Shown: positions 54,401-61,482 of the stretch, piece after piece | Layout of the letters: each line of letters opens with the position of its first letter | Numbering within the stretch: the stretch's first letter is position 1 | Assembly (NCBI RefSeq): GCF_037975245.1 | Contig: NC_092575.1 | Location: forward strand, 4,521,501-4,585,500 | Source: Apostichopus japonicus | Lineage: Eukaryota > Echinodermata > Holothuroidea > Aspidochirotida > Stichopodidae | DNA length: 64,000 nt | Reading direction: 5' to 3' | Notes under the pieces: generated by a model | Told to the model about the DNA's origin: nothing | Database searches by the model: none | What the model saw: the letters and a program-made list of their open reading frames with translations, nothing else | Made by a program: the position numbers and the translations under genes

Positions 54401-57319
54401 ACATCTTTGCACTTCCAGGACTGTTAGCTCAGTGATTAATGCCGGTGCCTTTCAACCATAAGGTTCCCGGTTCGAGTCACTCCCAGATTAATGTATGTCG
54501 TCCAGTAACAGAGTTGTTGACAATTAACAGTTCATAATCATGGACGTTAAATTTGAATGTATGAGACTGACTTCGGTCAGCTTGCGGCTTTGATAAGCCA
54601 ATGAGGCTTCTTCGCGAGTTCCTGCTTGCAGGAGGATCTAACATACATATATACATGCATACATACATATATATTCAATACGGTACAAAATAAAGTAATT
54701 CAATGAAGTTAATAAACCATTTGATTATTCTTCAAGAAAGAAAATCAGGTTTGAGGCAAATATTTTATCCTTGTACAGCTGGTACTGTAACTTGGAGTAA
54801 AAGTCATTGCCTCCCTCTTCCAGCAATCCCTCAAGGCTCAAATATATGGCAGAAATGGTCACCTGTGTTAAAACATCTACATATCGTGTTGCAATTACCA
54901 CAAACTCGAATGAATCTTTCACAAAATAACCGAGACTTAATTTTCTACCGAGACTTTTTCTCCATGTCTCAGCTAGCCTACAATAAGGTTCTTTTTTAAC
55001 AAACTATCGTTGGAAACTTTCCCTTATTTTGTGACAAATATAAAAGCTTTTACTTTCAAGGGCTACACTGTTTACTGATGTGTCCCAGGTAGTATTATTT
55101 TGTCAGCTAGTTTGTGGATTCCTTTATCCAATGGAATGTCCACACTTGGGCAATGTCCAATGGAATGTAAACTGAATATCACTACCTTGTAAACAACAAA
55201 ATAAATCACCCAGAATTTTTAATGGCCGAGACAAACAAAAGTGGAGCACTAGGGAAAGGGTGTTGTTGGGGTGTCCTTAGCTACAAGATGAACTACATGA
55301 GTCATCACCTGGGTAACTAATGTTTTACAGTCCCTCAAGAACTACATACTGTCAACTAGAGTGAAAAGTTTAATGTAGTTTATGCTAAAACACTCCATCA
55401 AAATAAATCTCCATCAAAATAAAATCTAAGCAAATATACTGTAGGCACTCTACTCAAAGAGCCTACTGTAGCTCCCTCAATATCCCCCTCCAGATGTCAA
55501 ATGACATTTGAATATGTTCTTTCACTTGACATTTACTGTATTTTCCAACAAAACCGTATATTTTGCCATTGCTTCGTCGATCAAAAAGTACAATCTGTAC
55601 TGTACCGTAGTGGAACAGTACAGTATAGATGAGTGTACAGTAAATCTGTACTGTACAGTAAGGGAACAGTACAGCACAGTTGAGTATATACAGTAATATT
55701 CCTACTTGCAATGTTAACTGTTTCATCAGCATTTACTTGTTCACCCACCTGGAGTGTTAGCTCAGTGGTTAACGCCGGTGCCTTTCAATCATAAGGTCCC
55801 CGGTTCGAGTCACTCCCAGATTAATGTATGTCGTCCATTTACAGAGTTGTTGACAATTAACAATTCATAATCATGGACGTTAAATATGAATGTAAGAGAC
55901 TGACTTCGGTCAGCTTGCGGCTTTGATAAGCCAATGAGGCTTTTTCGCGAGTTCCTGCTTGCAGGAGGATCTAATATACTGGATACATACATACTACAGC
56001 CTCCTACTTGCACAAGCAGGTACACCATCCTACTTGGAACAGCTACACCATCCTACTCGGAACAGACTTTACACCATCCTAATGTGAGCAGACTTAACAC
56101 CATCCTACTTCATCAGTTTATAACATTGTTATCAATTTGCTTCTAATCTCTCTAATTGTCCCATTGTTCTGAATTTTAAATAATCAGTTTGATGAACATT
56201 GTGAACAGACAGACCTAATTATCCAGGTAAGCTGACGAATGTAATATTCATTCTCCGAGTCATGTCATCGAGTGGGCGTTTGGTAGATCTCTAAGACAGA
56301 TCTCTGTATAATTTCAATATCAATATTTCACATTTACTTTCGATGAATAACACCCACACTTCTACTTTGCGAATTTATCAATCGCCCTATGCTTGTATGT
56401 TTTCAGAATCTGTTACTAAATTCAACATTACATCTAAAGTAACTTATCTTTCATTTTCAAAACTTACTTAAAATTTGGACTCTCCACACCGTGCTCGACA
56501 GAGGTAACTAGGAACCTGTAGATCAAGTATCCCCCCCCCCCAAAAAAAAACGCTACACGATCATGCTGTAAACATGACGGTTTAATAAGTACTGTAAACA
56601 ATTTAAAAAATTTATGCACTGCACAACCGGCAGTCGACCTACCTTAGGAGGACTGAAAAACTCCAGCATGTAACCACTCTCTTTCTTCACCAACATCAGC
56701 CTGCTTCGATCCCACAGGCGGTCGTCCCCGGTCATGACACTGACGTGGCCCTCCCTCAGCACGTCGTCGGGGTTCGTCGCGTTCGCCACCCTAGCGCGAC
56801 CCTGCCGCCTGAACTTTTCAAATATATTGCTAGTTTTGTCCCAGAATCGGAAGGAGTGTTTTCTTGGTAAATCTGCCTGTCGGTTCCGCACCCTATTTGC
56901 GAAGGACGGCGGGGCAGGAGGCGGGGGCTCATTTCTCCCTAAGCTACCCTCTCGGCTCAGATCCTGGGAGGAGTTTCCGTTTGAAAGGGGAGGGGTGCCG
57001 TTTGGGATGTGGGTGTGGCCATTCGCACTGAACGCCGGCTCCGCCGGGGTCACCCTGGCGTCGCCGTTTATGACGATCGTCGCCCGTCTGAGCTCGAGCT
57101 CGAAATGCTCCTGGAAGTGTTCGATGAACAACTGGCCGACCCTGCTCGGCTCGGGGTCCGGTTCCGACGTCTGGCCATTCGCCTCTTGAGATGCAAGATA
57201 ATTGTGGTAAGTCTGAGCGAATACCCGGGCCGCTTTGATGGCCTCCGTCTCACACAGCTCGGCCCAAGATCCTTCCATTATAGCTGGGCACATTATCACC
57301 ACATATTTACAACAAAATC
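1026..57319 (-). CDS. SH2B: SH2B-family adaptor protein, whole gene (7 coding exons)
   Basis: Adaptor that in animals dimerizes and couples activated tyrosine kinases (JAK2, insulin and other receptor kinases) to downstream signalling at the inner face of the plasma membrane. Joining the exons 57278-56643, 29872-29771, 26329-26178, 11998-11943, 10287-10135, 4450-4233 and 1427-1026 gives one open frame of about 572 aa, close to vertebrate SH2B3/Lnk length and shorter than SH2B1. Domain order is that of the family: N-terminal helical dimerization region (about residues 1-66), basic linker, PH (about 173-275), Ser/Pro-rich linker, SH2 (about 388-492), proline-rich tail, C-terminal NQYSFL. Each junction has GT..AG and matching phase (0, 0, 2, 1, 1, 0). 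The breaks after PPK, after TFVLK and before HLRL sit where I recall vertebrate introns. A single invertebrate copy is expected to be pro-orthologous to SH2B1/2/3, so no number is given. Confidence 0.95.
1545..1780. repeat. ACAC/ATAT-rich simple tandem tract
   Basis: Imperfect tandem units near ATACACACATATAAT. It produces long spurious open frames rich in Tyr, Cys and Val on the minus strand, which are not genes. Confidence 0.85.
2841..2996. repeat. Minisatellite with a 14-bp palindromic core
   Basis: Seven units of about 23-24 bp. Six carry the perfect dyad CAAGTCATGACTTG, separated by AGTGTTGTAA-type spacers; the third unit is degenerate (CAAGTCGTGAGTG). Confidence 0.92.
3840..4218. repeat. 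Minisatellite (TTACTGTTTAGTG)n beside the SH2 exon donor
   Basis: About two dozen 11-15 bp units of ACTGTTTAGTG with TTT, GGG or TAT variants. On the sense strand the unit is CACTAAACAGTAAA. The array ends about 14 bases inside the intron from the 5' splice site at 4232. Confidence 0.92.
4233..4450 (-). CDS. SH2B: SH2B exon 6: first half of SH2 domain
   Basis: 218 bp, starting with the AA that completes a Glu codon and ending in phase 0 at CCAAAG|GTGAGC. It encodes an acidic/polar lead-in ([18 protein letters not shown]) and then [40 protein letters not shown] and [15 protein letters not shown]. This matches the SH2B-family SH2 motif YPWFHGxxSRxxAAQLV...[22 protein letters not shown] almost residue for residue. 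The phosphotyrosine-binding arginine of FLVR is R419 of the model. The polypyrimidine tract of its acceptor is a CT microsatellite, and its donor abuts a minisatellite. Confidence 0.96.
4456..4480 (-). promoter_or_regulatory. (CT)n polypyrimidine tract of exon 6 acceptor
   Basis: Plus strand GAGAGAGATAGAGAGAG; on the sense strand this is a CT microsatellite ending in CTCTCCATAG, directly before the exon that starts at 4450. It acts as the pyrimidine tract of the splice acceptor. Confidence 0.8.
5895..6185 (+). repeat. Two adjacent copies of an interspersed repeat with TA tracts
   Basis: The phrase CATGCTCAGAATAATGCATG, followed by a CTGGCTCG..ACTATGGACTAA segment, a TA microsatellite and CTCTGxTCAGCCTACAT..GGCAAGCTCCA, occurs at about 5904-6010 and again at 6007-6180. 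A diverged copy lies at about 31845-31935. Confidence 0.75.
7466..7960. repeat. Degenerate tandem array (GGTTACATTGTGGTCACACT-like)
   Basis: Many imperfect units of TTACATTGTGG, TGGTCACAC and TGGTTGCACTATG follow each other. The open frames here (Tyr, Gly, His rich) follow from the repeat. Confidence 0.8.
10135..10287 (-). CDS. SH2B: SH2B exon 5: PH-SH2 linker
   Basis: 153 bp (150 if the second of two tandem acceptors is used). Donor CCTG|GTAAGG at 10134. It encodes [20 protein letters not shown] then [20 protein letters not shown] and [10 protein letters not shown]. The first part resembles the Lnk linker segment RGSTDSLNQGASP, and the second is Pro/Thr rich and acidic at its end. One G is left over and is completed by AA of exon 6. 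No structured domain is visible; this is flexible linker with candidate Ser/Thr phosphorylation sites. Confidence 0.88.
10284..10290 (-). other. NAGNAG tandem 3' splice site of exon 5
   Basis: The sense strand reads CTTCTTCCAGTAGGTCAAGG, with two AGs three bases apart (CAG at 10290-10288, TAG at 10287-10285). Using the first adds one codon (GTA, Val) compared with the second; both keep the frame. Confidence 0.75.
10565..10925 (+). repeat. Two tandem copies of a 'TGACCTTTGACCTCC' repeat
   Basis: Copies at about 10575-10720 and 10740-10920 share TTGACCTCCACCAAAAACAA, GGTTCTTG, TATxGGGAAGCC and CATATGAGAA..GAGATATC. A CGCA microsatellite and the stretch CAAGTATAACCGACCACT follow. The pattern is typical of an abundant marine-invertebrate interspersed repeat, from memory. 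Confidence 0.7.
10926..10965. repeat. (ACGC)n/(CA)n microsatellite
   Basis: Runs of ACACACGCACGCACGCACGC and related units directly after the repeat pair. Confidence 0.85.
11943..11998 (-). CDS. SH2B: SH2B exon 4: 56-bp linker exon
   Basis: A very short exon found from splice phase rather than homology. The acceptor is excellent (TTTTTACTTTTACAG at 11999) and the donor is GAG|GTAGAA at 11942. With the GG carried from exon 3 it reads [19 protein letters not shown] and leaves one G, which is exactly the phase needed by exon 5. Exons 3 and 5 cannot be joined in frame without it. The residues are a Pro/Ser linker between PH and SH2, a part that is poorly conserved in the family, so the call rests on splice sites and phase. 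Confidence 0.8.
13044..13253. repeat. Perfect 27-bp inverted repeat pair, MITE-like
   Basis: Bases 13044-13070 (ACTTGAAGCAAACAGGTGTG plus ATGTCAT) are the exact reverse complement of 13227-13253. The spacer is 156 bp. No target-site duplication is obvious. Confidence 0.8.
16225..17165. repeat. Three tandem units of about 200 bp, the last split by a SINE
   Basis: Each unit has a T tract, ACATTTGATTCA, ATATATA, GGGTAACACT, AATTTAGTACAACAAAGGTA, AATGACCGCT, a TGCATACTACAGTTTGTC segment and TTACAGTCAGTTACGATAAA. Units start near 16225, 16430 and 16625. The third is cut at 16820 and resumes at 17126. Confidence 0.85.
16820..17128 (-). mobile_element. tRNA-headed SINE with (ATT)n tail
   Basis: Minus-strand element. 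Its 5' head (17128-17036, 93 bp) folds like a class II tRNA: acceptor AACCGGT pairs with GCCGGTT, the A box reads TGGCCGAGTGG, and the B box is GGTTCGATTCC. The length and the TTGAA loop suggest a tRNA-Ser or tRNA-Leu ancestor, but the anticodon stem is imperfect. A body of about 190 bp follows, ending in an (ATT)n tail (plus strand 16820-16838 TAATAATAAT). GTTAT flanks both ends as a short target duplication. The plus-strand open frame across it is a by-product. Confidence 0.85.
17205..17450. repeat. T/G-rich simple tract (TTTGTTGTTTC)n
   Basis: Low-complexity T-rich DNA with TTTTGTTG units; gives Phe/Cys/Val-rich false open frames. Confidence 0.85.
19627..20160. repeat. Direct duplication of about 190 bp around a dispersed repeat
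   Basis: CATACATCCAxTCATTCTTT and TAGTTGTGTAAAGTAGTTTG, continuing through TTTATGCATGTGGATG and TTTAAATTCAAATAAT, occur at about 19637-19816 and again at 19967-20160. Between them lies a copy of the GAGACAGGTAAG family (19850-19965). Confidence 0.85.
22324..22357. repeat. Perfect hairpin, 14-bp stem and 6-base loop
   Basis: AACCATGGAGCTAT, then CTGTTT, then ATAGCTCCATGGTT. The symmetry extends outward with one mismatch. Confidence 0.85.
23523..23705. repeat. G/T-rich tandem tract (GGTGTGGTATGGTAG)n
   Basis: Imperfect units of GGTGTGGT and GGTATGGTAGGG. Minus-strand open frames rich in His, Thr and Pro come from it. Confidence 0.85.
24254..24465. repeat. Two-copy tandem unit of about 105 bp with a TA microsatellite
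   Basis: TACTGTACTGTAATGTA, CGCCCCT..ATATCTC and CCCCTGGAGGA occur twice. The second copy contains a long (TA)n run at about 24392-24434. Confidence 0.85.
26178..26329 (-). CDS. SH2B: SH2B exon 3: end of PH domain and start of linker
   Basis: A 152-bp exon, phase 0 in, two bases left over (GG). Acceptor CTTTTCCCCAG at 26330, donor CGGG|GTAAAT at 26177. It reads [20 protein letters not shown] then LTHIQNCR: the last PH strands and the C-terminal helix with the invariant Trp (W266 of the model), equal to vertebrate GAEYILETxDSxxxHSWVADIQGC. After residue 274 the sequence becomes a Ser/Pro linker ([20 protein letters not shown]) with possible phosphorylation and SH3-binding sites. An overlapping open frame in another phase covers part of this stretch and is a shadow. 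Confidence 0.93.
26330..29770 (-). other. Intron 2 of the SH2B gene (3.4 kb)
   Basis: Contains cores of the GAGACAGGTAAG family at 26496 and 27041 and C-rich runs near 28360 and 28610. The stretch 27200-29300 is AT-rich with no gene that I can support. Confidence 0.85.
29771..29872 (-). CDS. SH2B: SH2B exon 2: middle of PH domain
   Basis: A 102-bp exon of 34 codons, phase 0 at both ends, with no start codon of its own. Acceptor TTTCTTCAACAG at 29873, donor AAG|GTAAAA at 29770. It encodes [18 protein letters not shown] followed by [16 protein letters not shown], matching the SH2B PH block that in vertebrates reads [34 protein letters not shown], of the same length. It supplies central beta strands of the PH fold, so the protein cannot form a normal PH domain without it, although skipping it would keep the frame. 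The Met of the usual LEMP is Val here. It lies 26.8 kb downstream of exon 1. Confidence 0.93.
31080..31630. repeat. Minisatellite with 42-bp unit, about 13 copies
   Basis: Unit composed of CACTGATTGGGAGATCTACA, CAGCACCGGAC and GTATCCACATT. Copies differ by point changes and small deletions. Confidence 0.92.
32640..34802 (+). repeat. Two-copy C-rich tandem repeat split by a transposon
   Basis: CTCTCTGCTCGTCTCCAGTC, CCCCATCATCCCATCCCTTT, CTAACCTCCCTGACCCCTCC and CCCAGTGTCAACCAGTCA are shared by 32705-32864 and 34614-34764. TTTCCTATCCCTCACATTTC follows in the second copy. The transposon at 32865-34578 sits at the end of the first copy. Confidence 0.88.
32865..34578. mobile_element. Non-autonomous hAT-like DNA transposon, 1714 bp
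   Basis: Perfect 15-bp terminal inverted repeats CAACCCTTTTTAATT (32865-32879) and AATTAAAAAGGGTTG (34564-34578), flanked by an exact 8-bp duplication TCCCTCAC (32857-32864 and 34579-34586). The 8-bp length is characteristic of hAT-type transposition, which is family knowledge. Both ends carry GGCGACC/AGTCGCCA motifs in direct orientation just inside the TIRs. No open frame longer than about 60 codons exists, so no transposase is encoded. Confidence 0.88.
36800..37092 (+). mobile_element. LINE retrotransposon 3' fragment (RT C-terminal region)
   Basis: A frame at about 36828-37058 encodes [20 protein letters not shown], then [20 protein letters not shown] and [17 protein letters not shown], ending in TAG. 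The order (R-FGHV-R, K-A-L, GRP-TT, LAQDRDxWRxLI) matches the C-terminal end of non-LTR reverse-transcriptase ORFs. A (TAC)n tract at about 37071-37090 follows, as is usual at a LINE 3' end. Only the 3' part is present and there is no upstream RT domain, so the copy is truncated. The clade is not assigned. Confidence 0.8.
41465..41815 (+). repeat. Minisatellite with 26-bp unit, about 13 copies
   Basis: Unit GGCTAGGTAGATGGGAAAAG plus TGTCATA. The phrase TAGGTAGATGGGAAA also occurs alone near 37115, so the array may have expanded from a dispersed repeat. Confidence 0.9.
42560..43200. repeat. Diverged tandem duplication of about 420 bp
   Basis: ACACTAAAxACCACAATTAC followed by GCAC occurs at about 42567 and 42989. 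Both are followed by a reverse copy of the dispersed family (CTTACCxxTCTCCC, ACAACC, CTACCGTG). Confidence 0.75.
50530..50860 (+). repeat. Tandem array of about 44-bp units
   Basis: Units of CATAGTCTATACTTATAGAA and CTATAAATACCAGTCTATAG repeat, degenerating toward the right end. Confidence 0.9.
50964..51369. mobile_element. MITE with 16-bp terminal inverted repeats
   Basis: AGGCCCGGTCACACTA (50964-50979) is the exact reverse complement of 51354-51369. Subterminal TTATCGGAATACxxTCCGAT blocks are also inverted. Flanks read TTAA at both sides (50960-50963 and 51369-51372, the last overlapping the TIR by a base), so the target duplication is TTAA or TAA. No coding capacity. Confidence 0.85.
51487..51830. 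repeat. G/C-rich interspersed repeat with inverted ends
   Basis: Starts GGGGGGGCTGGGGGGCACCA and ends with CAGCCCCCCCACTCAAAAG and CCTTCCTACGCCACTGAAG. Inside, the phrase GCACCAAATTGCAT occurs twice (about 51612 and 51689). Confidence 0.7.
54415..54645 (+). mobile_element. tRNA-derived SINE, copy 1
   Basis: Pol III A box TAGCTCAGTGA (54425-54435) and B box GGTTCGAGTC (54469-54478), then a body with GACTGACTTCGGTCAGCTTG, CGGCTTTGATAAGCCAATGA and TTCCTGCTTGCAGGAGGATC, and an ATACAT-rich tail. Cloverleaf pairing is degraded, so it is not a functional tRNA. The minus-strand open frame here is its shadow. Confidence 0.88.
55590..55695. repeat. Palindrome-rich (CTGTACTGTAC/ACAGTACAG) stretch
   Basis: AATCTGTACTGTAC and GGAACAGTACAG each occur twice, giving several overlapping short inverted repeats. 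Confidence 0.6.
55748..55978 (+). mobile_element. tRNA-derived SINE, copy 2
   Basis: Same element and orientation as the copy 1.3 kb to the left. Here the A box is the better TAGCTCAGTGG (55758-55768) and the B box is GGTTCGAGTC (55802-55811). The copies differ by a modest number of substitutions and have different 3' tails. Confidence 0.88.
56643..57319 (-). CDS. SH2B: SH2B exon 1: dimerization domain and first half of PH
   Basis: Coding from ATG at 57278 (212 codons to the donor AAG|GTAGGT at 56642). Acceptor upstream is a strong polypyrimidine tract ending CCCTCTAG at 57320, so translation starts in an internal exon. The start [13 protein letters not shown] has a good context (A at -3, G at +4); an in-frame ATG five codons upstream (57293, MCPAI) is possible. 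Residues 1-66 match the SH2B/APS phenylalanine-zipper helices: WxExCExxAxxAAxxFA, then [16 protein letters not shown], with F20, F51, F55 and F59. A middle segment is Gly/Asn/Pro rich. [20 protein letters not shown] (140-159) matches the basic CSFxHFRRSLRxIFRR segment of Lnk; RKHSFR looks like a basophilic-kinase site. The PH domain opens near residue 173 and runs through [19 protein letters not shown]. Confidence 0.95.
57279..57319 (-). other. 5'UTR end with a two-codon upstream ORF
   Basis: The 41 bases between the acceptor and the ATG at 57278 hold a minimal upstream ORF, ATG-TGG-TGA, at 57304-57296. Its stop lies two bases before the alternative start at 57293 and 17 bases before 57278, out of frame with both. 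The sequence is read directly; a role in translation is inference. Confidence 0.6.
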
Positions 57320-60300
57320 CTAGAGGGAAAAAAAAAAATTGAGAAAATGCGGTTTTATATAATTTACCTTTTTCTCTTTTGTCGAATATGCTACAAGTGA
57401 TTTGAAAATGTCCCCCTCTCTGCATTTCTGGAATTTAAGTACTACATGTCCATGATACAAATAAAAAAATTAAGAAAACACAAATCCCCCTCCCCCACCC
57501 CCATTTCTAAGATAAGATAAAACCATAAACTTTGCACAAATGTTACAAATCATGTTTGAATTGATCTTGTATTAAATCCACTAATGTATGCCTCATTTCA
57601 TTGCTTCATTTATCTATAAATTTGGTGAATTAAAGTTACAGAAGTTAACCGTTGGAGGGAAACATCAACCAGAATGCTAACAGGGCTCATGAAGGAAACG
57701 AAACTTCACCCTGGCTCTATATTTGCGCCACAAAACAGCAATTACGTAAAGATTTAGATATTATGGTTTTACATATTTAATTCCTGATTTCTAGATGTGT
57801 TTCCTCTCACTTTGGAAAAAGGCCAAAGTAGTACTTTCATATATTGCTTTCATTTTGTTCTGTTTTAAAGTGCTTCAGTACTCTTTTGAAAACTGAATTG
57901 CAGTGGTACCCTGACATGTCAATGGAAGTCCAAAGGTATTGATAACATTTGTTCTAACTGGGGGGCTGGGGGGGGGAGGGTAGAACTATGATTCTGGGGT
58001 TCTGATGGGTTGCAATGAATGACCAGTGCAAGTTTTTAGAGAAGATGTAACAGCCTAAAAGAAAGCATACCTTGGGTATTAGATCTTGAGGTGTCAAGGC
58101 ATCAAAACTAGTCATGAATTTGCATTTGATAAAGACAAATGAAAATATTTCTGATGCAATATAATTTGCCAATATAAACAACCAAACATTATTCATGGCT
58201 GTTCTGTAGGTGTATCTTCACAAATTTAACTTTTATCAAGTTTTCCCCTCTTTACCATCGTTATTCTAAGTAAACATCTAAAGCAGAAACTTGCTCTCAA
58301 GTTACAATATCCCAGAATCAAGAAAACAAATAACAAATTTCCTAAAAAACATTGAAAAGTTAGATAAATGCTGCATGGCTCAGCTACAGTAGGCTAATTG
58401 TAAACTAGGCTAATTGTAGATACACACAGTGACTATATTACAGTATCTATATAAGACTTTGTGATTTACCATTTGATCTCTGTGCATGATTGTGCTGCTA
58501 TGGAAAAGTGTCTGGGCTTCAAAATGTTGACAATCAAATCAACTTCACTTACATCAATGACTCAGTGTTCCTTTTGGCAATGAACACAAGACATTAGGTT
58601 TTTTTTTCTGATTTTGATGTAACTAAAAACTAGTCTCAATTTATAGAGCAGTAACTAGGTAGATTTGTGAAAAATTATTGACCAAATTTATGCAAAAATC
58701 TGCTTAAATACCAACAGACCTGTAGAATTTCAAAATTTTAGCCACAACACAGAAAAGAGAGATCTTAAAAGTCTGGCTAAAATCAAATTCCCATTTCCAT
58801 TTAATTGATACATAATAATTAACATTTAGTGACTGGAAATGCAAAAGTATATATGCCTTTTCTCTCCACTGGCAAAACATTGGCAAAATCTACTGGCATT
58901 TAGCCAACAAATAGCCTGAATTTAGAGGCCTGATCAATACTTTTAGTTTGTTTAGGTTGAAGAAAGTCTGTCCCATTTCATAAAACGAGGACAACATGTC
59001 CAACATTGGTATGTAACATTTAAGCCTTACAAGGTCTACATGAAAGGGTTTTGAGTGAAGGACATACACCTGTGTGTTTTTCCTTATCTCTTGAGTCTTG
59101 ACCAGACTTAAATTTTTCCATCAAGTCCGTGCATGTACATTGTGAACTCATGAAATATCTTAATATTCGAAGCAAACTAACCTGTAAACACCAACCCTAC
59201 GACACAAATGTTCGAAAGCTTTGAGTCTGAGATGATTCTACTTGAGATGGCTAATTCTCAAGGAATCTAACCACACATATTAATTACTGCCCATAGTTGA
59301 AACATTCACCTAAGATCAGGCAGATTGTCAAGACTTTGATCTTAGCTATAATATTGTCATTTGTCAGGGCTAAGTTTGGTAACTCTTGTCGTCAGAGATG
59401 ATCAAATTTCTTTTTCGGACTTGCCCAAAATCAGCTGCACATGTATGAAGGATGTCCAATGGTTGTTTACATGGAATTCAGATTGCGTCAACCTACGTAA
59501 ATACCGCCCAAACAGGTAAAACAATAAATTGGTATTCCCCAACAATGGTGTTGTATACGTCAAAGTACACATCTCTCCTACAGTGTACATATTGGCTATG
59601 ACTATCTCGGCTATCACTCAATCTCTTAGAATAATTAGCCGCACAATTGCAAGATACCCCGCAACAGTTATTTCCACCTCGTAGCAAGCTTCGAGTTTCA
59701 CTGTCTACTGCTTATGTACCCAATGTAGGCTACATTGTGTCGTTCACAAATAACTACCCACTTTGACTTTGAAGATGCGAGGTAAACAAGTTGGACTTAT
59801 AACATTACCATGATACAGTAAGGCTACAGTACGTACGACTACTGTAGCTTCTGACATACTGTATTACTACGTCAGCCCTAAGATTATTTTAACTTGGACT
59901 TTGTTACTTGTTACTCTTTTTAGAGTGTGGCCTTGCGTAAATTAATAAAATAATTAAGTTAGGCATATGCTAACCTATGCATTTGCCTACATCATTATAC
60001 AGTAACTTCACAATCACAGCAGAAACACTGCACTCGGTCTCACATTGTCACGGTCACAGTACTTACTTTACTGGTTGCTATTTCAGCATATCTGACAATC
60101 CGAATGTATTTCATATAAGCGAAAATATGACTCTTAGTTGCAAGAGAAGCGAAATTGTTATTCTGTGCTCATTGTCAATAATCCAGTCTGGTTTGAATAC
60201 TTTATTCCAGTTCCTCAACCTCGAGCTGAAATTCAGGTTCCCAATACTCCAGAGCACAGTGACAATGATACGGAAGTTCGGTTTTAGTACTACTAGTAAA

Positions 60301-61365
60301 AGTTAGGCCTACTGCTTCCAGCATACACAAGACAACGCGTTACAATCGCAACGATAAATCATGAATTAGATTATGTGGTTCCTTCTTTCCTAGGTATTTT
60401 AGCTGACCCTTTGCAATTGATGTTTGTTTTCCAAAGTGGGGATTTTTGAAGCGTTTCCCCTTACTACTTCGTTAGCACAATGCAGAACATGACGTCACTG
60501 TTTGATGACCAAAAGGCAAATAATGCAGGGACGTGACATTGAAGTAACATGTCAATCTATATTTATAATACGGTAGTAGTTCAATTTCTGTGCAAAGATC
60601 AAAATGGTATTCTTATCGTGGTAACAGGAAACATACTGCTTGTGTAGTAGCGAGCAGTGCTCCTGTAAAGTAGAGGGCGGTCGTATCTTTCTGTTTCTTA
60701 ACTAATTTTTAATTCAATTCCTTATCCTTATCAATTTCTATGTTCAATTCGTTTCAAAACGGTTATTTGGGATTTGCGATTTGGAGATCAAAAGAAAGTT
60801 GCCTTATCCAGATATGGCGAGGGGAGGAAGATGGGGGGGGGGGGGCCGGGGTCAAATGGAGACATTTGTTTAGAGGGCCCGAAAAATGTAAAGGCTATTG
60901 TCACAAAAAAAGGCCCCAAGGGAAGAGAGGAATGAGTCGTCTTTCTTAAAGAAGACTTAGGCAGTCAAAATAAGTACGTTTATGTGCAATAGAACACGAG
61001 TTAAATGTGTGAAACATGCATTTTCATGCCTACTTAGTTTGCCACCACAAACATGACTATTTGGGGGCACTAATATTTCCCATCCCGCCATTACGTGCAT
61101 TGGATTTCGAAAATGGGGTGGGGAGAGGTATTTCCCCTACTGGATGAATTAAGGCGCATGAACCTTTATGGAAGGGGTGTGGTCCTCACTGAGGTGTCGT
61201 TGCAGCAGACCCGTATGGATATTAGTATTAGGTTACTAAAATGAGGGGTATAACTGTAGGAGTGGTATCATTCACCGCCAATTGATTGTATGTAACCCCC
61301 GACTGGAACCACTTCTCCCGACTCACTCGATGCAGGTGGGGGCCGTATACATACATATATATAGA

Positions 61366-61482
61366 CTGGAAGTGTTTTCACTGTTCTGGATTTTCCAACT
61401 AACTATGATGTCAATTATAATTGAAATAATTGAAATCGTAGTGAGTTGGAAAATCCAGAACAGTGAAAAAACGGCTTCCAGC
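61366..61482. repeat. 117-nt near-palindrome (long hairpin) beside the tRNA-like gene
   Basis: 26-base perfect arms (61375-61400 and 61444-61469, core CTGTTCTGGATTTTCCAACT). Outside them CTGGAAG pairs with CTTCCAG; inside them, ACTATGATGTCAATTA pairs with TAATTGAAATCGTAGT with two mismatches. Confidence 0.85.
61466..61471 (-). terminator. Pol III terminator (T6)
   Basis: Six A on the plus strand, that is T6 on the minus strand, 10 bases downstream of the tRNA-like sequence. Confidence 0.5.

Larger units (their letters stand above)
29873..56642 (-). other. Intron 1 (between coding exons 1 and 2), 26.8 kb
   Basis: The largest intron. Identifiable content: a 42-bp minisatellite (31080-31630), a hAT-like element (32865-34578) in a duplicated C-rich repeat, a LINE fragment (about 36.8-37.09 kb), several GAGACAGGTAAG repeats, a 26-bp minisatellite (41465-41815), a 44-bp tandem array (50530-50860), a MITE (50964-51369), a C/G-rich repeat (51487-51830) and two tRNA SINEs (54415-54645, 55748-55978). 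Stretches 43800-45000, 46600-49400 and 51900-54400 show nothing I can name. No exon with SH2B features was found here. Confidence 0.8.

Noticed and set aside
54477-54668. Minus-strand frame [20 protein letters not shown], seen twice (also 55810-56028)
   Set aside because: Shadow of the two SINE copies, not a duplicated gene.
56734-57323. Long plus-strand open frames (151 and 104 aa) over exon 1
   Set aside because: They are antisense shadows of the GC-rich SH2B exon; no family motif is visible and the minus frame has clear homology.
60490-60497. CRE palindrome TGACGTCA as the SH2B promoter element
   Set aside because: A lone 8-mer is expected by chance at this scale, the same word occurs at 5235 inside an intron, and the transcription start is unknown.
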